Assembly (NCBI GenBank): GCA_938014885.1
Contig: CALLQI010000022.1
Location: 124,001-188,000 of the forward strand
Reading direction: 5' to 3'
Length of the DNA: 64,000 nt
Origin: an uncultured bacterium
GTDB taxonomy: Bacteria > Planctomycetota > UBA8742 > UBA2392
Within the stretch, counting starts at the first letter, position 1. The number at the start of each line of letters is the position of its first letter. Of this stretch, positions 1-9,133 are shown in pieces. The notes under the pieces are model-generated. The model searched no databases. It was not told the DNA's origin and saw only the letters and a list, made by a program, of their open reading frames with translations. The position numbers and the translations under genes were made by a program.

Positions 1-1
1 C

Positions 2-199
2 AGCCAGGACTCGCGGATCATGGCCAGCGCCGGCGAAGACCGCATCCTGGTGCTGCGCCGCCTGCCGGACTGGGACGAAATCGCCACCTTTGCCGACCAC
101 CCCAAAGGCGTCAGCGGCGTGGCATTTGCACCCGACGGCCGACAGATGGTCAGCGCCGGGCGCGAGGGCGGCATCGCGGTCTACTCATTACAGGTCTGA
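2..199 (+). CDS. C-terminal fragment of a WD40-repeat protein
   Basis: An open frame enters from the left edge of the window and stops with TGA at 197-199, leaving about 65 residues. The visible part has the WD40 blade pattern: GVAFAPDGRQMVSAGREGG followed by IAVYSL, preceded by an equivalent AGEDRILVLRR blade end. WD40 propellers are scaffolds for protein-protein contacts; nothing visible says which partner. The start and any N-terminal domain, such as a kinase, are outside the window. Identification as a WD40 repeat is fairly secure; function is unknown. Confidence 0.75.
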   Translation, partial: SQDSRIMASAGEDRILVLRRLPDWDEIATFADHPKGVSGVAFAPDGRQMVSAGREGGIAVYSLQV

Positions 200-352
200 T
201 TGGCCGCGAATGCGCTTGCGGCGCGGGTTTTGGGCGTTACAAAGGCATCTCGGTATTGGAGTCGGCTGAAAGGCGGGGGCGTGCTACCTTCCCGCAACGA
301 AGCAATCCGCAGAGATGGCGGCCAGGCTTCGAGGGTTTGACAGGAGCCACAC

Positions 353-898
353 ATGGAAACCGCACTCATCATCATCGGCACAGTCTCAACCGCGCTGTTT
401 GCCGTTCGCCTGATCATGATGTTCATCGGCGTGGACGGCCACGACGGCGACGTGATGCACGCGCCCGAAAGCGCCAGCGCCGCCGACGTCGCGGACTTCA
501 AGATCTTCACCCTGCTGACCGGTATCGTGACGCTGATGGTCGGCAGCTGGACCGCCCTGCTGTTCGACAGCCTGCAATGGCCGATCTGGATCAGCCTGGG
601 CGCCGGCTACGCGATCGGCTTCGCGGCCGCGCTGGCCACCGGCTACGCGCTGTTCAGCATGCGCCGGCTCGAAAGCGACGGCACGATCCGCGACTTTGAA
701 GCCTCGGGTCTGAAGGGCACCTGCTACGTCTCAATTCCTGAGGCCGGGCAGGGCAAGGGCCAGGTGCAGATTACGGTGCAGGGCAGGCTGCGCACCTTTG
801 ACGCGGTAAGTGACGGGCCGGCCATCGAAAGCTTCAAGCCGATCGTGGTGATGAGCCGGATTGACAACAACACGCTGCGGGTCTGCCAGACCGAGTAG
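353..898 (+). CDS. NfeD-like membrane protein with C-terminal OB-fold
   Basis: A 181-residue protein preceded by an AGGAG ribosome site at about 341-345. Hydrophobic segments lie near residues 4-24, 48-72 and 78-102, followed by a soluble beta-rich tail (about 110-181, with LKGTCYVSIPEAG and GQVQITVQG). This is the layout of short NfeD/YuaF proteins, whose C-terminal OB-fold domain is a usual partner of flotillins. Two SPFH genes follow directly (gaps of 23 and 65 bases), which supports the assignment: NfeD and flotillin genes are commonly paired and act in membrane microdomain organisation. Family assignment rests on layout and context more than on a diagnostic motif. Confidence 0.7.
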   Translation: METALIIIGTVSTALFAVRLIMMFIGVDGHDGDVMHAPESASAADVADFKIFTLLTGIVTLMVGSWTALLFDSLQWPIWISLGAGYAIGFAAALATGYALFSMRRLESDGTIRDFEASGLKGTCYVSIPEAGQGKGQVQITVQGRLRTFDAVSDGPAIESFKPIVVMSRIDNNTLRVCQTE

Positions 899-921
899 CG
901 AAGTACGGGCAGGAGAAGCCA

Positions 922-1491
922 GTGCTGGCCAGCCAGGACCCGGTCGTCACATTGATCGTCCTTGCGTCGATCCTGCTGGGGCTGATGTTGAGCACAGGGG
1001 TCATGCTGGCCCTGCGTTTCAAGCGCTGCCCGCCGGACAGCCTGCTGGTGGTGTTCGGGCAGGGAGTACCGGACGGATTGAAGGTGGTGTCATCGGGCGG
1101 AACGCTGGTGTGGCCGTTGATCCAGGACTGCGCGCTGCTATCGCTGAAACCTGTGCCGGTGTCGCTGACCATGGATGGGCTGTTCTCGCGCAGCAACGAG
1201 CGCGTTGATGTAAAAGCTGACGTGCTGGTGGCAATCGGTACGGATCCGGTCCGGACAAAGAACGCGGCAGAAAGGCTGCTGGGGTACGACGAACGGCTGA
1301 TTGAAGAAGTTGCCCGGGACTTGCTGATCGGCAACCTGCGCATGGTTGTCGCGACGCTCGAAGTGCCGCAGATGAAGGCAGATCAAGAGGCGTTCAGCAG
1401 CAAGGCGATTCAGGAAGCCGAACCAGAGTTGCAGAAGGTCGGGCTGGAGATCATCAGCTACAAGTTTGAGCGGGTGTACCAAAAGCCATAG
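922..1491 (+). CDS. Short SPFH-domain protein (flotillin-like, lacks the coiled-coil half)
   Basis: Starts at GTG (922), chosen because an AGGAG ribosome site lies at 911-915. The 189-residue product has one N-terminal membrane segment (about 8-32) and an SPFH domain. It aligns closely with the first third of the flotillin encoded next: both have RFKRCP or RYKRCP, then VVFGQG or VVYGKG, GGxxLVWPLIQD, and NAAERLLG. It stops where the flotillin enters its long Glu/Ala-rich coiled coil. It is therefore either a specialised truncated paralogue that co-assembles with the full protein, or a decayed duplicate. The intact frame, good ribosome site and conserved motifs favour a working gene. Confidence 0.75.
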   Translation: MLASQDPVVTLIVLASILLGLMLSTGVMLALRFKRCPPDSLLVVFGQGVPDGLKVVSSGGTLVWPLIQDCALLSLKPVPVSLTMDGLFSRSNERVDVKADVLVAIGTDPVRTKNAAERLLGYDERLIEEVARDLLIGNLRMVVATLEVPQMKADQEAFSSKAIQEAEPELQKVGLEIISYKFERVYQKP

Positions 1492-1556
1492 CCGCAGGAC
1501 TCATCAAGCTTCACGACGGAACTCAATCAGGCAGAAAGCAAAAAAGGAGCGGGCCT

Positions 1557-3125
1557 ATGTTCTTGGGTGTCGACACAGTCACGGTAATCATCGTGCTGTC
1601 GCTGATTTTCATCGGCATTTTCATCTTCCTGGTGATGTTCCTGGCCCAGCGCTACAAGCGCTGCCCCAGTAACAAGATCCTGGTGGTTTACGGTAAGGGC
1701 GTCGGCGGCGGTACGGCAAAGACGATCCACGGTGGCGCGGCGCTGGTGTGGCCGCTGATCCAGGATTACGCCTACCTAAGCCTTGAGCCGATCACGGTCG
1801 AAATCGACCTGCGCGCGGCCCTGAGCAAGAAGAACATCCGCGTCAACGTGCCCGCCAGCTTCACCATCGGTATCGGCACCACGCCTGAGCTGATGTCCAA
1901 CGCCGCCGAACGTCTGCTGGGGCTAGATGACCGCGGCATCCACGGCCAGGCCCAGGACATCATCATGGGTCAGCTGCGACTCGTGGTGGCGACCCTGGCG
2001 ATCGAAGAAATCAACCAGGACCGTGAAAAGTTCCTTAAGCTGGTGAACGAAAACGTCGCCACGGAAATGAACAAGATCGGCCTGGAAGTGATCAACGTGA
2101 ACATCCGCGACATCACGGATGAAAGCGGATACATCGAGGCCATCGGTAAGCGCGCCGCCAGCGAAGCCATCAACCAGGCGCGCGTCGAAGTGGCCGAGCA
2201 GGAAAAGATCGGTGCCACGGGTGAAGCCCGCGAAAGCCGCGAACGCGTCATCAACGTCGCCGCTGAACAGGCCGCAGCCACCGAAGGTAAGAAGAAGGCC
2301 GAACGCGACCAGCGTATCGCCGTCGCCCGCCTTGAAGCGGAAGGTCGCGCGGCAGAAGCTACCGCCAGCAGGCAGCAGGAAGTGGCCGTGGCCCGCGAAG
2401 CAGCCGAAACCGACAAGGGCCGCAAAGAAGCGGAAATGCAACGACGCGTCGCGCTGGCCGACTTCGAAAGCAAGGCCATCGAGGGCGAAAACACCAGCAA
2501 GGCCGAAATTGCCACCCGCAACGCGACCCTGGCCGAAGCCGAAGCCGAGGCCCGCCGCCGCGCCGAAGTGGCCCGCGCCGAAGCCCAGCGCCAGGTGTTC
2601 GAGAAGGAACGCGAACTCGAAAACGCGCGCATGGAAAAGGAAATCATCGTCCACGAAGAAATCGCACGCAAGCGCGTCGAGATCGAAGCCGCAGCGCACG
2701 CCGAACAGCGCCGCATCGAAGCCCGAGGCGAAGCAGACGCCATCCTGGCCAAGTACGAGGCCGAAGCCGAAGGTATCCGCAAGGTGCTTGAAGCCAAGGC
2801 GCAGGGCTATACCGCGTTGGTCAAGGCCTGTGCGGAACGCCCGGACATCGCCCCGACCCTGCTGTTGATCGAAAAGATGCCGGAACTGGTGGCCGAACAG
2901 GTCAAGGCCATCCAGAACCTCAAGATCGACAAGATCACGGTGTGGGACGGTGGCAACGGCGGCGGAAATGGCAACGGCAAGAGTGGTGCCGCCGGCTTCC
3001 TCAGCAGCCTGATCGGTGCCCTCCCCCCGGTGCATGAGCTGGCGCAGCAGGCCGGTGTCGAGCTGCCGGGCTACCTCGGCAAGCTGGGCAAGAACGAAAA
3101 GGACGGCCTGAACCCCAAGGCCTAG
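1557..3125 (+). CDS. Flotillin family protein (SPFH domain plus coiled coil)
   Basis: A 522-residue flotillin of the FloT/YuaG/YqiK type. The ATG at 1557 follows AAAAAGGAG. It has an N-terminal membrane anchor (about 5-30), an SPFH domain (about 35-200), a long charged coiled coil very rich in Ala, Glu and Arg (about 205-440), and a C-terminal region ending in a Gly/Asn-rich linker and a hydrophobic segment (GFLSSLIGALPP). Flotillins oligomerise at the inner membrane and organise microdomains. It is the last gene of the NfeD-SPFH-flotillin operon and is followed by a strong hairpin terminator. Length and domain order are normal for the family. Confidence 0.9.
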   Translation: MFLGVDTVTVIIVLSLIFIGIFIFLVMFLAQRYKRCPSNKILVVYGKGVGGGTAKTIHGGAALVWPLIQDYAYLSLEPITVEIDLRAALSKKNIRVNVPASFTIGIGTTPELMSNAAERLLGLDDRGIHGQAQDIIMGQLRLVVATLAIEEINQDREKFLKLVNENVATEMNKIGLEVINVNIRDITDESGYIEAIGKRAASEAINQARVEVAEQEKIGATGEARESRERVINVAAEQAAATEGKKKAERDQRIAVARLEAEGRAAEATASRQQEVAVAREAAETDKGRKEAEMQRRVALADFESKAIEGENTSKAEIATRNATLAEAEAEARRRAEVARAEAQRQVFEKERELENARMEKEIIVHEEIARKRVEIEAAAHAEQRRIEARGEADAILAKYEAEAEGIRKVLEAKAQGYTALVKACAERPDIAPTLLLIEKMPELVAEQVKAIQNLKIDKITVWDGGNGGGNGNGKSGAAGFLSSLIGALPPVHELAQQAGVELPGYLGKLGKNEKDGLNPKA

Positions 3126-3141
3126 TCATACCCGCAAAATC

Positions 3142-3186
3142 ACCCGGCAGGCCTGGTCGAAAGACCAAGCCTGCCGGGTTCGCTTT
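3142..3186. terminator. Bidirectional terminator between flotillin and the converging propeller gene
   Basis: Arms of 17 bases at 3142-3158 and 3163-3179, with one non-pairing position, enclose a GAAA loop. GTTCGCTTTT follows on the plus strand. It lies between converging genes, so it can serve both. Confidence 0.85.
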
Positions 3187-3199
3187 TAAAGCGCACATG

Positions 3200-5248
3200 C
3201 TACTTCCGCCGACGGCGCAGCATCGGCAGCAGCAGGCCCAGCAGCATGATTCCGCCGGCGCTGCTTCCGGCCACGCAACCGCCGCCGCCTTCGCCGCCGC
3301 CGCTGTCGTCGTCGTTGCCCCCACCGCCGCTGCCGGCTACGTTGCCGCTGACGGTGAACGCGTAGGGCATCGCCGTGGGATCATCGCTGGCGATCACCAC
3401 CTGGAATGACCACGCCGCCTGCGACTGCGGCACCACGCTGAAAGTGAAGTCGCTGGTCGCACCCTGCGCGATCTGTGTGGCCGGCGTCTGCGTCAGCACC
3501 ACGTTGCAGTTGCTAAGCGCGTTGGCCTGCACCACCGGCGTGCCCGGCAGGTTCAGCGGCACCGGGCTGGTGTTGGTGATGGTCCAGGTGTACGAAGCGC
3601 CGCTCATGGAGATCGACGGGACATCGTCGGTGCTGCCCTTGTCGATTACCACTGTGCCGCGCCGCACGAGCATGGCCGGGTCGGTGTAGTCGCGGGCCAC
3701 GAACACGTCAAAGGCACCATTCAGGTCGTTGGCGACAATGTTGTGCGCCTTGCTGTCGAACAACATGACGCTGCCGTCGAGATTCAGCGCCACGTTCAGG
3801 CTTTCGTTGTTGGCGGCGATGTTGGGTGCGGCCGCACTGGCAAGCTGCATCGCGCCTGTTGCGCGGGTGTACTTGAAGGCGTCGGCCTTGGTGTTCCAGT
3901 CGGTCATCGGGCTGATCAGGTTGTTGGCCAGTGAGGTGAAGGCGATGACTTCACCGGCGGCGCTGATCACGGGCAGGTTGCATTCGCCGCTGCCGGCGGT
4001 GCCGGGCGTGCTGCCCATGTCGCTGACCAGTGTGATGGCCCCCGTGCTGCGTTCGATCAAGTACACGTCGTAGAAACCGTTGGCGTCGGTGGCCCCGGGC
4101 ACCAGGTCGGTGTCAGGGATGATCGCGGCGATCCAGTTGCCGTCTTCGCTGATCACGCCGTCGGCTGAGCCAAACCCGGTCTGCAGCATCGCGCTGTTCG
4201 GCGTGGTGCTGCTGGGCGTCAGCAGCTGCATGCTTGAGCTGGCGCGACGGTACAGGAACAGGTCGTTCTTGGTGTTGGTGTCGGTGATGCCGGGGACAAG
4301 GTCCGTGGCGCGCGATGAAATCAATACGAACGCGCCGTCGGCGCTGATGCTCTTGACCCAGGTGTTGCCGTCGCTCGTGATGGCGCCCGCGCTGCTGCGG
4401 CTCATCAGGATCGTTTCACCGCTCGCGACCGAATACAGGAACGAGTCGTACAGGTTGTTGGCGTCCGCGATGCCGTCCACCAGGTCGGTCGCGATTGAGT
4501 CGTAGGCCACCCACAGCCCGTTCTTGCTGATCACCGCGTTGCCCGAGTTGCCGTTGGCAGCATTGGCCGCGGCGCCGCTGGCATGGCTTACCAGCGTGTT
4601 GCCGGTGGTGACGCGGTTGTACAGGTACACGTCGCCGGCGCTGTTGGTGTCGGTCAGGTTGACCACAAGGTTCGTTGAGGAAGTGACGTACACGACGTAG
4701 CCGCCGTCGGCGCTGATCACCGGGTCAATGCTGCCGCCGTTGCCGGTAGTGACGTCCGAAGCGGCGACGTGGCTGACCAGTGAAATCGTGCCGCTGGCAA
4801 CCTCATACAGGAAGATGTCTGAGGTGCTGGGGTAATCCACCTGCCCGGTGACGAGGTTGTTGGCAGTGCTCTGGAACACCACCCACGCGCCGTCGGCGCT
4901 TATGTTCGCGCGGCTGCTGGTACCGGCCGCTGTGACGTAGGCACTGGCGGCTGAGCGCGAAATCAAGGTCGTGGTGCCGGTCTGGCGATCGTGCAGAAAC
5001 ACGTCGTTGGCGCCGTTGTTGTCGGTCACGAAGTTCACCAGCGTCGTGGCCGTGCTCTCGAACACCAGATAGCGGCCGTCATCGCTGACCTTCCGCGCGC
5101 CCTTCTGCGTCGTGGCCTGCAGCATGCTGGGGCCGTTGGCAGCCATGTCCTGCGCGTGGTGGCGCGTTGGCGAACTTACCTGCAAGGCCTGCGCGGCCAG
5201 TGTGCAGGGAAACAGGATCAGGCAGGCGATCAGGGCGGGGCGGGGCAT
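3200..5248 (-). CDS. Secreted TolB/PD40-type beta-propeller protein with C-terminal sorting tail
   Basis: A 682-residue exported protein. The start at 5248 is chosen because AAAGGAG lies just upstream and a signal peptide follows (MPRPALIACLILFPCTLAAQA). Residues about 40-490 carry repeated blades with the pattern ISxDGxxVxFxSxAxNLV, each followed by an FLYxxxxG segment, as in PD40/TolB-like propellers. A beta-sandwich follows (about 530-630, with YTWTITNTSPVPLNLPG), similar to ASH/choice-of-anchor modules. The C-terminus is a Gly/Asp spacer, then GGGGC, a hydrophobic helix and RRRRK. That tail resembles tripartite sorting signals (GlyGly-CTERM, MYXO-CTERM types), so the protein is probably processed and displayed at the surface. 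Ligand and role are unknown. Confidence 0.8.
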   Translation of the reverse strand: MPRPALIACLILFPCTLAAQALQVSSPTRHHAQDMAANGPSMLQATTQKGARKVSDDGRYLVFESTATTLVNFVTDNNGANDVFLHDRQTGTTTLISRSAASAYVTAAGTSSRANISADGAWVVFQSTANNLVTGQVDYPSTSDIFLYEVASGTISLVSHVAASDVTTGNGGSIDPVISADGGYVVYVTSSTNLVVNLTDTNSAGDVYLYNRVTTGNTLVSHASGAAANAANGNSGNAVISKNGLWVAYDSIATDLVDGIADANNLYDSFLYSVASGETILMSRSSAGAITSDGNTWVKSISADGAFVLISSRATDLVPGITDTNTKNDLFLYRRASSSMQLLTPSSTTPNSAMLQTGFGSADGVISEDGNWIAAIIPDTDLVPGATDANGFYDVYLIERSTGAITLVSDMGSTPGTAGSGECNLPVISAAGEVIAFTSLANNLISPMTDWNTKADAFKYTRATGAMQLASAAAPNIAANNESLNVALNLDGSVMLFDSKAHNIVANDLNGAFDVFVARDYTDPAMLVRRGTVVIDKGSTDDVPSISMSGASYTWTITNTSPVPLNLPGTPVVQANALSNCNVVLTQTPATQIAQGATSDFTFSVVPQSQAAWSFQVVIASDDPTAMPYAFTVSGNVAGSGGGGNDDDSGGGEGGGGCVAGSSAGGIMLLGLLLPMLRRRRK

Positions 5249-5357
5249 TGTGTCTCCTTTGGGTGGTGGTGCCGCGCTCATTGATACCGCGCACACCTGC
5301 CGGCGCGAAGCATCGCTGACAGGTAGCTATGCAACCCGGAGAGACAATTTTCGCTTA

Positions 5358-5369
5358 TGCGTATACGCA
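5358..5369. promoter_or_regulatory. Perfect 12-bp palindrome TGCGTATACGCA upstream of the propeller gene
   Basis: The palindrome lies 110 bases upstream of the start at 5248, in the gap after the upstream phosphatase gene. It could be a repressor or activator site for the propeller gene. No regulator can be named, and a chance palindrome is possible. Confidence 0.35.
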
Positions 5370-5403
5370 ACAGGCGGCAATCGGCGCTTATTGCGAAGTC
5401 GCG

Positions 5404-8400
5404 CTATGGGCGACGCTTGCGCGGGGCCACGCCACGCGGGCGCCGCTGCGAAGACTCTTTGCCCGGCAGCTTTGGTTTGGCGTGCGGGCCTGACACCGGC
5501 TTGCCCGGCGCGGCCTTGGCAAGGGCCGGGCTACTGAGTTTGCGGGGGGCAGGTGCGGGCACAGTCGCCGGTGCCGGCACGGTCGCCGGGGCCGGGGGCG
5601 GCGCGGCCACGATCGACGGGGCACTGGGCGGGCGTTTGGGCACCATCACGCCCGTCGGCGCGGTGGGCTTTGCAACCGGCGTAAAACCCGTGCGCGGGAA
5701 CGGTACTTTGGGGCGCGCGGGGTCTGAGGCCTTTTCCAGTTTCACGCGCTTGCGCCGGCCCGAACGCGGCAGGTTGGGCTCAAGCTCTTCCAGCAGGTCG
5801 TCGGCCTCATCTTCAAGTTTGCGGCTGAGGTCATTGCCCAGCTCATGCAGCGAGGCCTTGGCCATTTCGATGATCTTGCGGGCTTCGTCTTTCTGGCCGA
5901 CTTCGATCAGTGCTTTCGCGAGGCCGAGTTCCGACTCGGCCATCGGTTCAAAGCCATTGGCGCGGCGACCGGCGCAGCCGGTGCGCAGCAGGTCGATCCC
6001 CTTCAGGATGTCGCGGCGGTTGCGGGCTTCGCGGCCTTTCTCGATCCACGCGTTGCCGAGATTGCCCTGCACAACACTGACCGTGCGCAAATCCTTCACT
6101 TCCAAGCTCAGCTTCAGGGCATTCTCCAGTGCTTCAATGGCCGGGCCCGCGCGCTTCAGCTGCAACAGCATCGCTGCCACGTTGCTTTCGGATATGGCCT
6201 CGGTCTGCTTTGAGCCCAGGTCGCGCGACAGTTCGCGGGCGCGCATGGCCACGCGAAGGGCCTCTTCGTCGCGATCCTGTTCGTGGTAGATGCGGGTCAG
6301 CGTGTTCAGGTGCTGCGCTTCCAGGTTGGTTGCGCCGACTTCGCGGGCTACACGCATCGCGCGCAGCAGGCTGGCTTCACTGACCTGCTTGTCGCCCAGA
6401 AGGTGCGCGTTCAGGCCGATGCAGGCAAGCGCCTGGCTTTCAATTTGGTGATCGGCGTCTTCTTGCGCCAGCTTCAGCGCCTGCTGGTGATGCTCAAGCG
6501 CCTCGGCGTGCCGCCCGCCGCGCTGCAGGAACCAGCCCATCGAGTAATGCGCCTGCGAAAGTGTCGCGATGTCGCCCGACTCCCGCGCATACCGCAGCGC
6601 CAGCTGGAAGTGTTCCATCGCTTCGGCCTTGTCACCGCCGGTGGCGATGTACGTGCCCAAGCGGTCGTGGCCGCGCGAAAGCAGCGTCGGCGAAAGCCCC
6701 TTGATCGCAAGCGCCTGCAGGGCCCGTTCGCGCGCGCGCTCGACGTTGCCGCTTTTGCTGTACCCGTAGCTCATGATCAGCAGCTTGCGGTACAGCGCAA
6801 TGCCGTCGCACTTAATGCCCTCCAGCATCTCCAGCACGGACTCGGTCGAGGTGAAGATGCGCAGGGTGCCGTCGATGATGTGCACCCACACCCACTCTTC
6901 GCTGCCTTCTTGAATGCCCGCCAGCGAGCGTCGCACCAGCTCAAGCGCCAGGTCTTTCTCGCCCAGGCTGTTCTGCACGGGCGCCGCGATGACGGCCGCC
7001 CAGGCGCGCCATTCGGGCCGGTGTGTACGCCGCGCCACCTGCAGCAGGCCCTGCATTTCAAGCCGTGTGCGCCTGCGGCCTTCCAGTGAGCCCTCACGGG
7101 TGTTCTTCCACCACCACTTGCGCACGTACTCGATCAGCGACTTTTCAAACAGCTGCTCGGTCGGTTCCATCGCGCCCATCGATTGCAGCCTCGCCAGCGC
7201 GAACAGGCGCACGGACTCATACAGCCGGAAGCGCCGCTCGCCCTCCAGCTCTGTCAGCCGGTCAAACGTGATCAGATTGTGCCGCAGCAGCGCGCGCACC
7301 AGTTCTTCGGGGCTGGCACCGGGCAGCACCTTCAGCATCAGCTCAGCAACATCAAGCTGGAAGCCGTCGGGGAACACGGACAGCATCATCAGCGCCCGCT
7401 GCTCGGTGTCATCCAGCAGCTCGAAACTCCAAGCCAGCGTGCCTTCAAGCGTGTCGCGTGAGGCCGCGCCGTCACGCTTCAGCAGCTCAAAACGCTGGTC
7501 CAGCTTTTCCAGTATCTGGCGCGGCGACATCACGGCCACGCGGGCAGCCGCCAGCTCAATCGCCTGCGGGATGCCATCCAGACGCGCCACGATGGCGGCA
7601 ATGTCGCGGACATTGCCGCCATCGACGCGGAACGACGGGTCGTTCTCCTGCGCGCGCTGCGTGAACAGCGCGACACTGGGCAGCGACATCAGCTCGGCAC
7701 TGGGGCGCTTTTCGCCTTCGCGCGGGGTGTCCAGCGGCTTCAGCACCACGCTGGTTTCACCGGGAAACTCAAGCGCAAAGCGGCTGGTCAGCACCACCCG
7801 CAGCGTTTTCACCCGCGACAGCCACTCCTGCACGCAGCGGCTGACTGAGTCGGCACTGGCCTCACAGTTATCCAACAACAGCAGCGTCGCCGAACCCGCA
7901 CCCTCCAGCGCCGCCGCGATGCGCAGCCCAAGACTTGCGGTACCCTCACCCACGCGCAAAGCCTGCGCGGTCAGGTTGCATACGCTGGCCACGTCACGGG
8001 CGTTGGCGAGGTCCACATACACCATGCCGCCGGGGAAACGTTCCTGCACCTGCTCGGCAGCGGCCACGGCAACGCGAGTCTTGCCGGCGCCGGCGGGGCC
8101 CGAAACGGTGATCGCACGGGCCTGGTCCGACCGCAGCAGCGCCACCACCTGCTCCATGTCGCGGTCGCGACCCACCAAAGTCGTGTCGTAGCGCGGCAGG
8201 TTGTCTTTGGAGTCGCGGGTCTCTGCCACCAGCGGCTTAAACTTCGGCGGCGGCTGCAACACGTGCAGCGCCAACAGCGTTTCGTCGTCGGATTGCGTGG
8301 CCCCCGCGCGGAACCCGTCAACGTCCGCGCGGATGGCCTCAACCATGCCGTGCAGCGGCATGCCCTGCCTTGCGCCGATCGTGCGGTACAGGCGTTCTTC

Positions 8401-9021
8401 GCCGTACATCTCTTTCTTGTGGTTGAAGGCTTCGGTGATGCCGTCGGTGTACAGCAGCAGTAAATCGCCGGGGGTCAGCTGGAAGAACTCTTCGCGCAGA
8501 TGCTTTTTCAGCTCCGTCGATTGCAGCACGCCCAGCACCGGCGCGTTGCCGTGGGTCCACTTGTCGCGCAGCTTGCCGCCGCGCATCAGGATTGGCGGGT
8601 TGTGCCCCGCACTGGCAAAGCAGAAGCGCCGGTTGCGGATGTCCAACATGCCGTACAGCGCCGACAAGAACATCCCGCGCGGTAAGTCGGCCCGGATGCT
8701 GTCATTCACCTCAAGCAGCACCTGTTTGGGCGAAAGGCAGCCACGGCCACAGATCTGGAGTACTTTCTTGGCCGCCGCCATCAGCAATGCTGCCGCGGCG
8801 CCGTGCCCGCTGACGTCAGCCATCACGATGCCGAGTCGCCAGCTATCGACCATGATGAAGTCGTAGAAGTCGCCGCCCAAAAGGTCGCAGGGCCGGTACG
8901 AAGCCGCCAGCTCAAGGCCCGAAACGTTGGGCACTTCAGGAAGCATGGACAACTGCACCTTCCGGGCGCGTTCGAGCTCGGAGGCGCTGTTGCCCATCAT
9001 CGCGGATCGTTCAAGTCCCAT
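5404..9021 (-). CDS. SpoIIE-type PP2C phosphatase fused to STAND NTPase and TPR domains (paralogue 1)
   Basis: A 1205-residue cytoplasmic regulator. Residues about 15-250 form a PP2C-type serine phosphatase: LLGGDFYDF, MADVSGHGAAAALLM, LLLYTDGITEAF and SDDETLLALHV supply the metal-binding aspartates. After a linker, VGRDRDMEQV introduces a STAND/AfsR-like NTPase with P-loop GPAGAGKT (about 303-310) and Walker B LLLLDNCE (about 380), then a winged-helix-like segment (LAWSFELLDDTEQRALMMLS). Residues about 640-1080 are TPR-like helical pairs. The C-terminus is a Pro/Ala-rich linker ending in a basic cluster (RGVAPRKRRP). Phosphatases of this class usually act in partner-switching on anti-anti-sigma proteins; coupling to a sensor NTPase is unusual. 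A paralogue lies at 12022-15366. The substrate is unknown. Confidence 0.88.
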   Translation of the reverse strand: MGLERSAMMGNSASELERARKVQLSMLPEVPNVSGLELAASYRPCDLLGGDFYDFIMVDSWRLGIVMADVSGHGAAAALLMAAAKKVLQICGRGCLSPKQVLLEVNDSIRADLPRGMFLSALYGMLDIRNRRFCFASAGHNPPILMRGGKLRDKWTHGNAPVLGVLQSTELKKHLREEFFQLTPGDLLLLYTDGITEAFNHKKEMYGEERLYRTIGARQGMPLHGMVEAIRADVDGFRAGATQSDDETLLALHVLQPPPKFKPLVAETRDSKDNLPRYDTTLVGRDRDMEQVVALLRSDQARAITVSGPAGAGKTRVAVAAAEQVQERFPGGMVYVDLANARDVASVCNLTAQALRVGEGTASLGLRIAAALEGAGSATLLLLDNCEASADSVSRCVQEWLSRVKTLRVVLTSRFALEFPGETSVVLKPLDTPREGEKRPSAELMSLPSVALFTQRAQENDPSFRVDGGNVRDIAAIVARLDGIPQAIELAAARVAVMSPRQILEKLDQRFELLKRDGAASRDTLEGTLAWSFELLDDTEQRALMMLSVFPDGFQLDVAELMLKVLPGASPEELVRALLRHNLITFDRLTELEGERRFRLYESVRLFALARLQSMGAMEPTEQLFEKSLIEYVRKWWWKNTREGSLEGRRRTRLEMQGLLQVARRTHRPEWRAWAAVIAAPVQNSLGEKDLALELVRRSLAGIQEGSEEWVWVHIIDGTLRIFTSTESVLEMLEGIKCDGIALYRKLLIMSYGYSKSGNVERARERALQALAIKGLSPTLLSRGHDRLGTYIATGGDKAEAMEHFQLALRYARESGDIATLSQAHYSMGWFLQRGGRHAEALEHHQQALKLAQEDADHQIESQALACIGLNAHLLGDKQVSEASLLRAMRVAREVGATNLEAQHLNTLTRIYHEQDRDEEALRVAMRARELSRDLGSKQTEAISESNVAAMLLQLKRAGPAIEALENALKLSLEVKDLRTVSVVQGNLGNAWIEKGREARNRRDILKGIDLLRTGCAGRRANGFEPMAESELGLAKALIEVGQKDEARKIIEMAKASLHELGNDLSRKLEDEADDLLEELEPNLPRSGRRKRVKLEKASDPARPKVPFPRTGFTPVAKPTAPTGVMVPKRPPSAPSIVAAPPPAPATVPAPATVPAPAPRKLSSPALAKAAPGKPVSGPHAKPKLPGKESSQRRPRGVAPRKRRP

Positions 9022-9133
9022 GAGCCCTACAGTTTAGGAACTGTCAGAAACGATTGTCATCACCAATGCGTCATATTCCAGCACCTATCGATCAAGACTT
9101 CGCGTGGCCGTCGGCTACCGGTAGAATACCCCC

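Noticed and set aside
1923..3035. Long antisense frame (370 residues) opposite the flotillin gene
   Set aside because: It mirrors the coiled-coil codons of the flotillin; composition and position mark it as a shadow frame.
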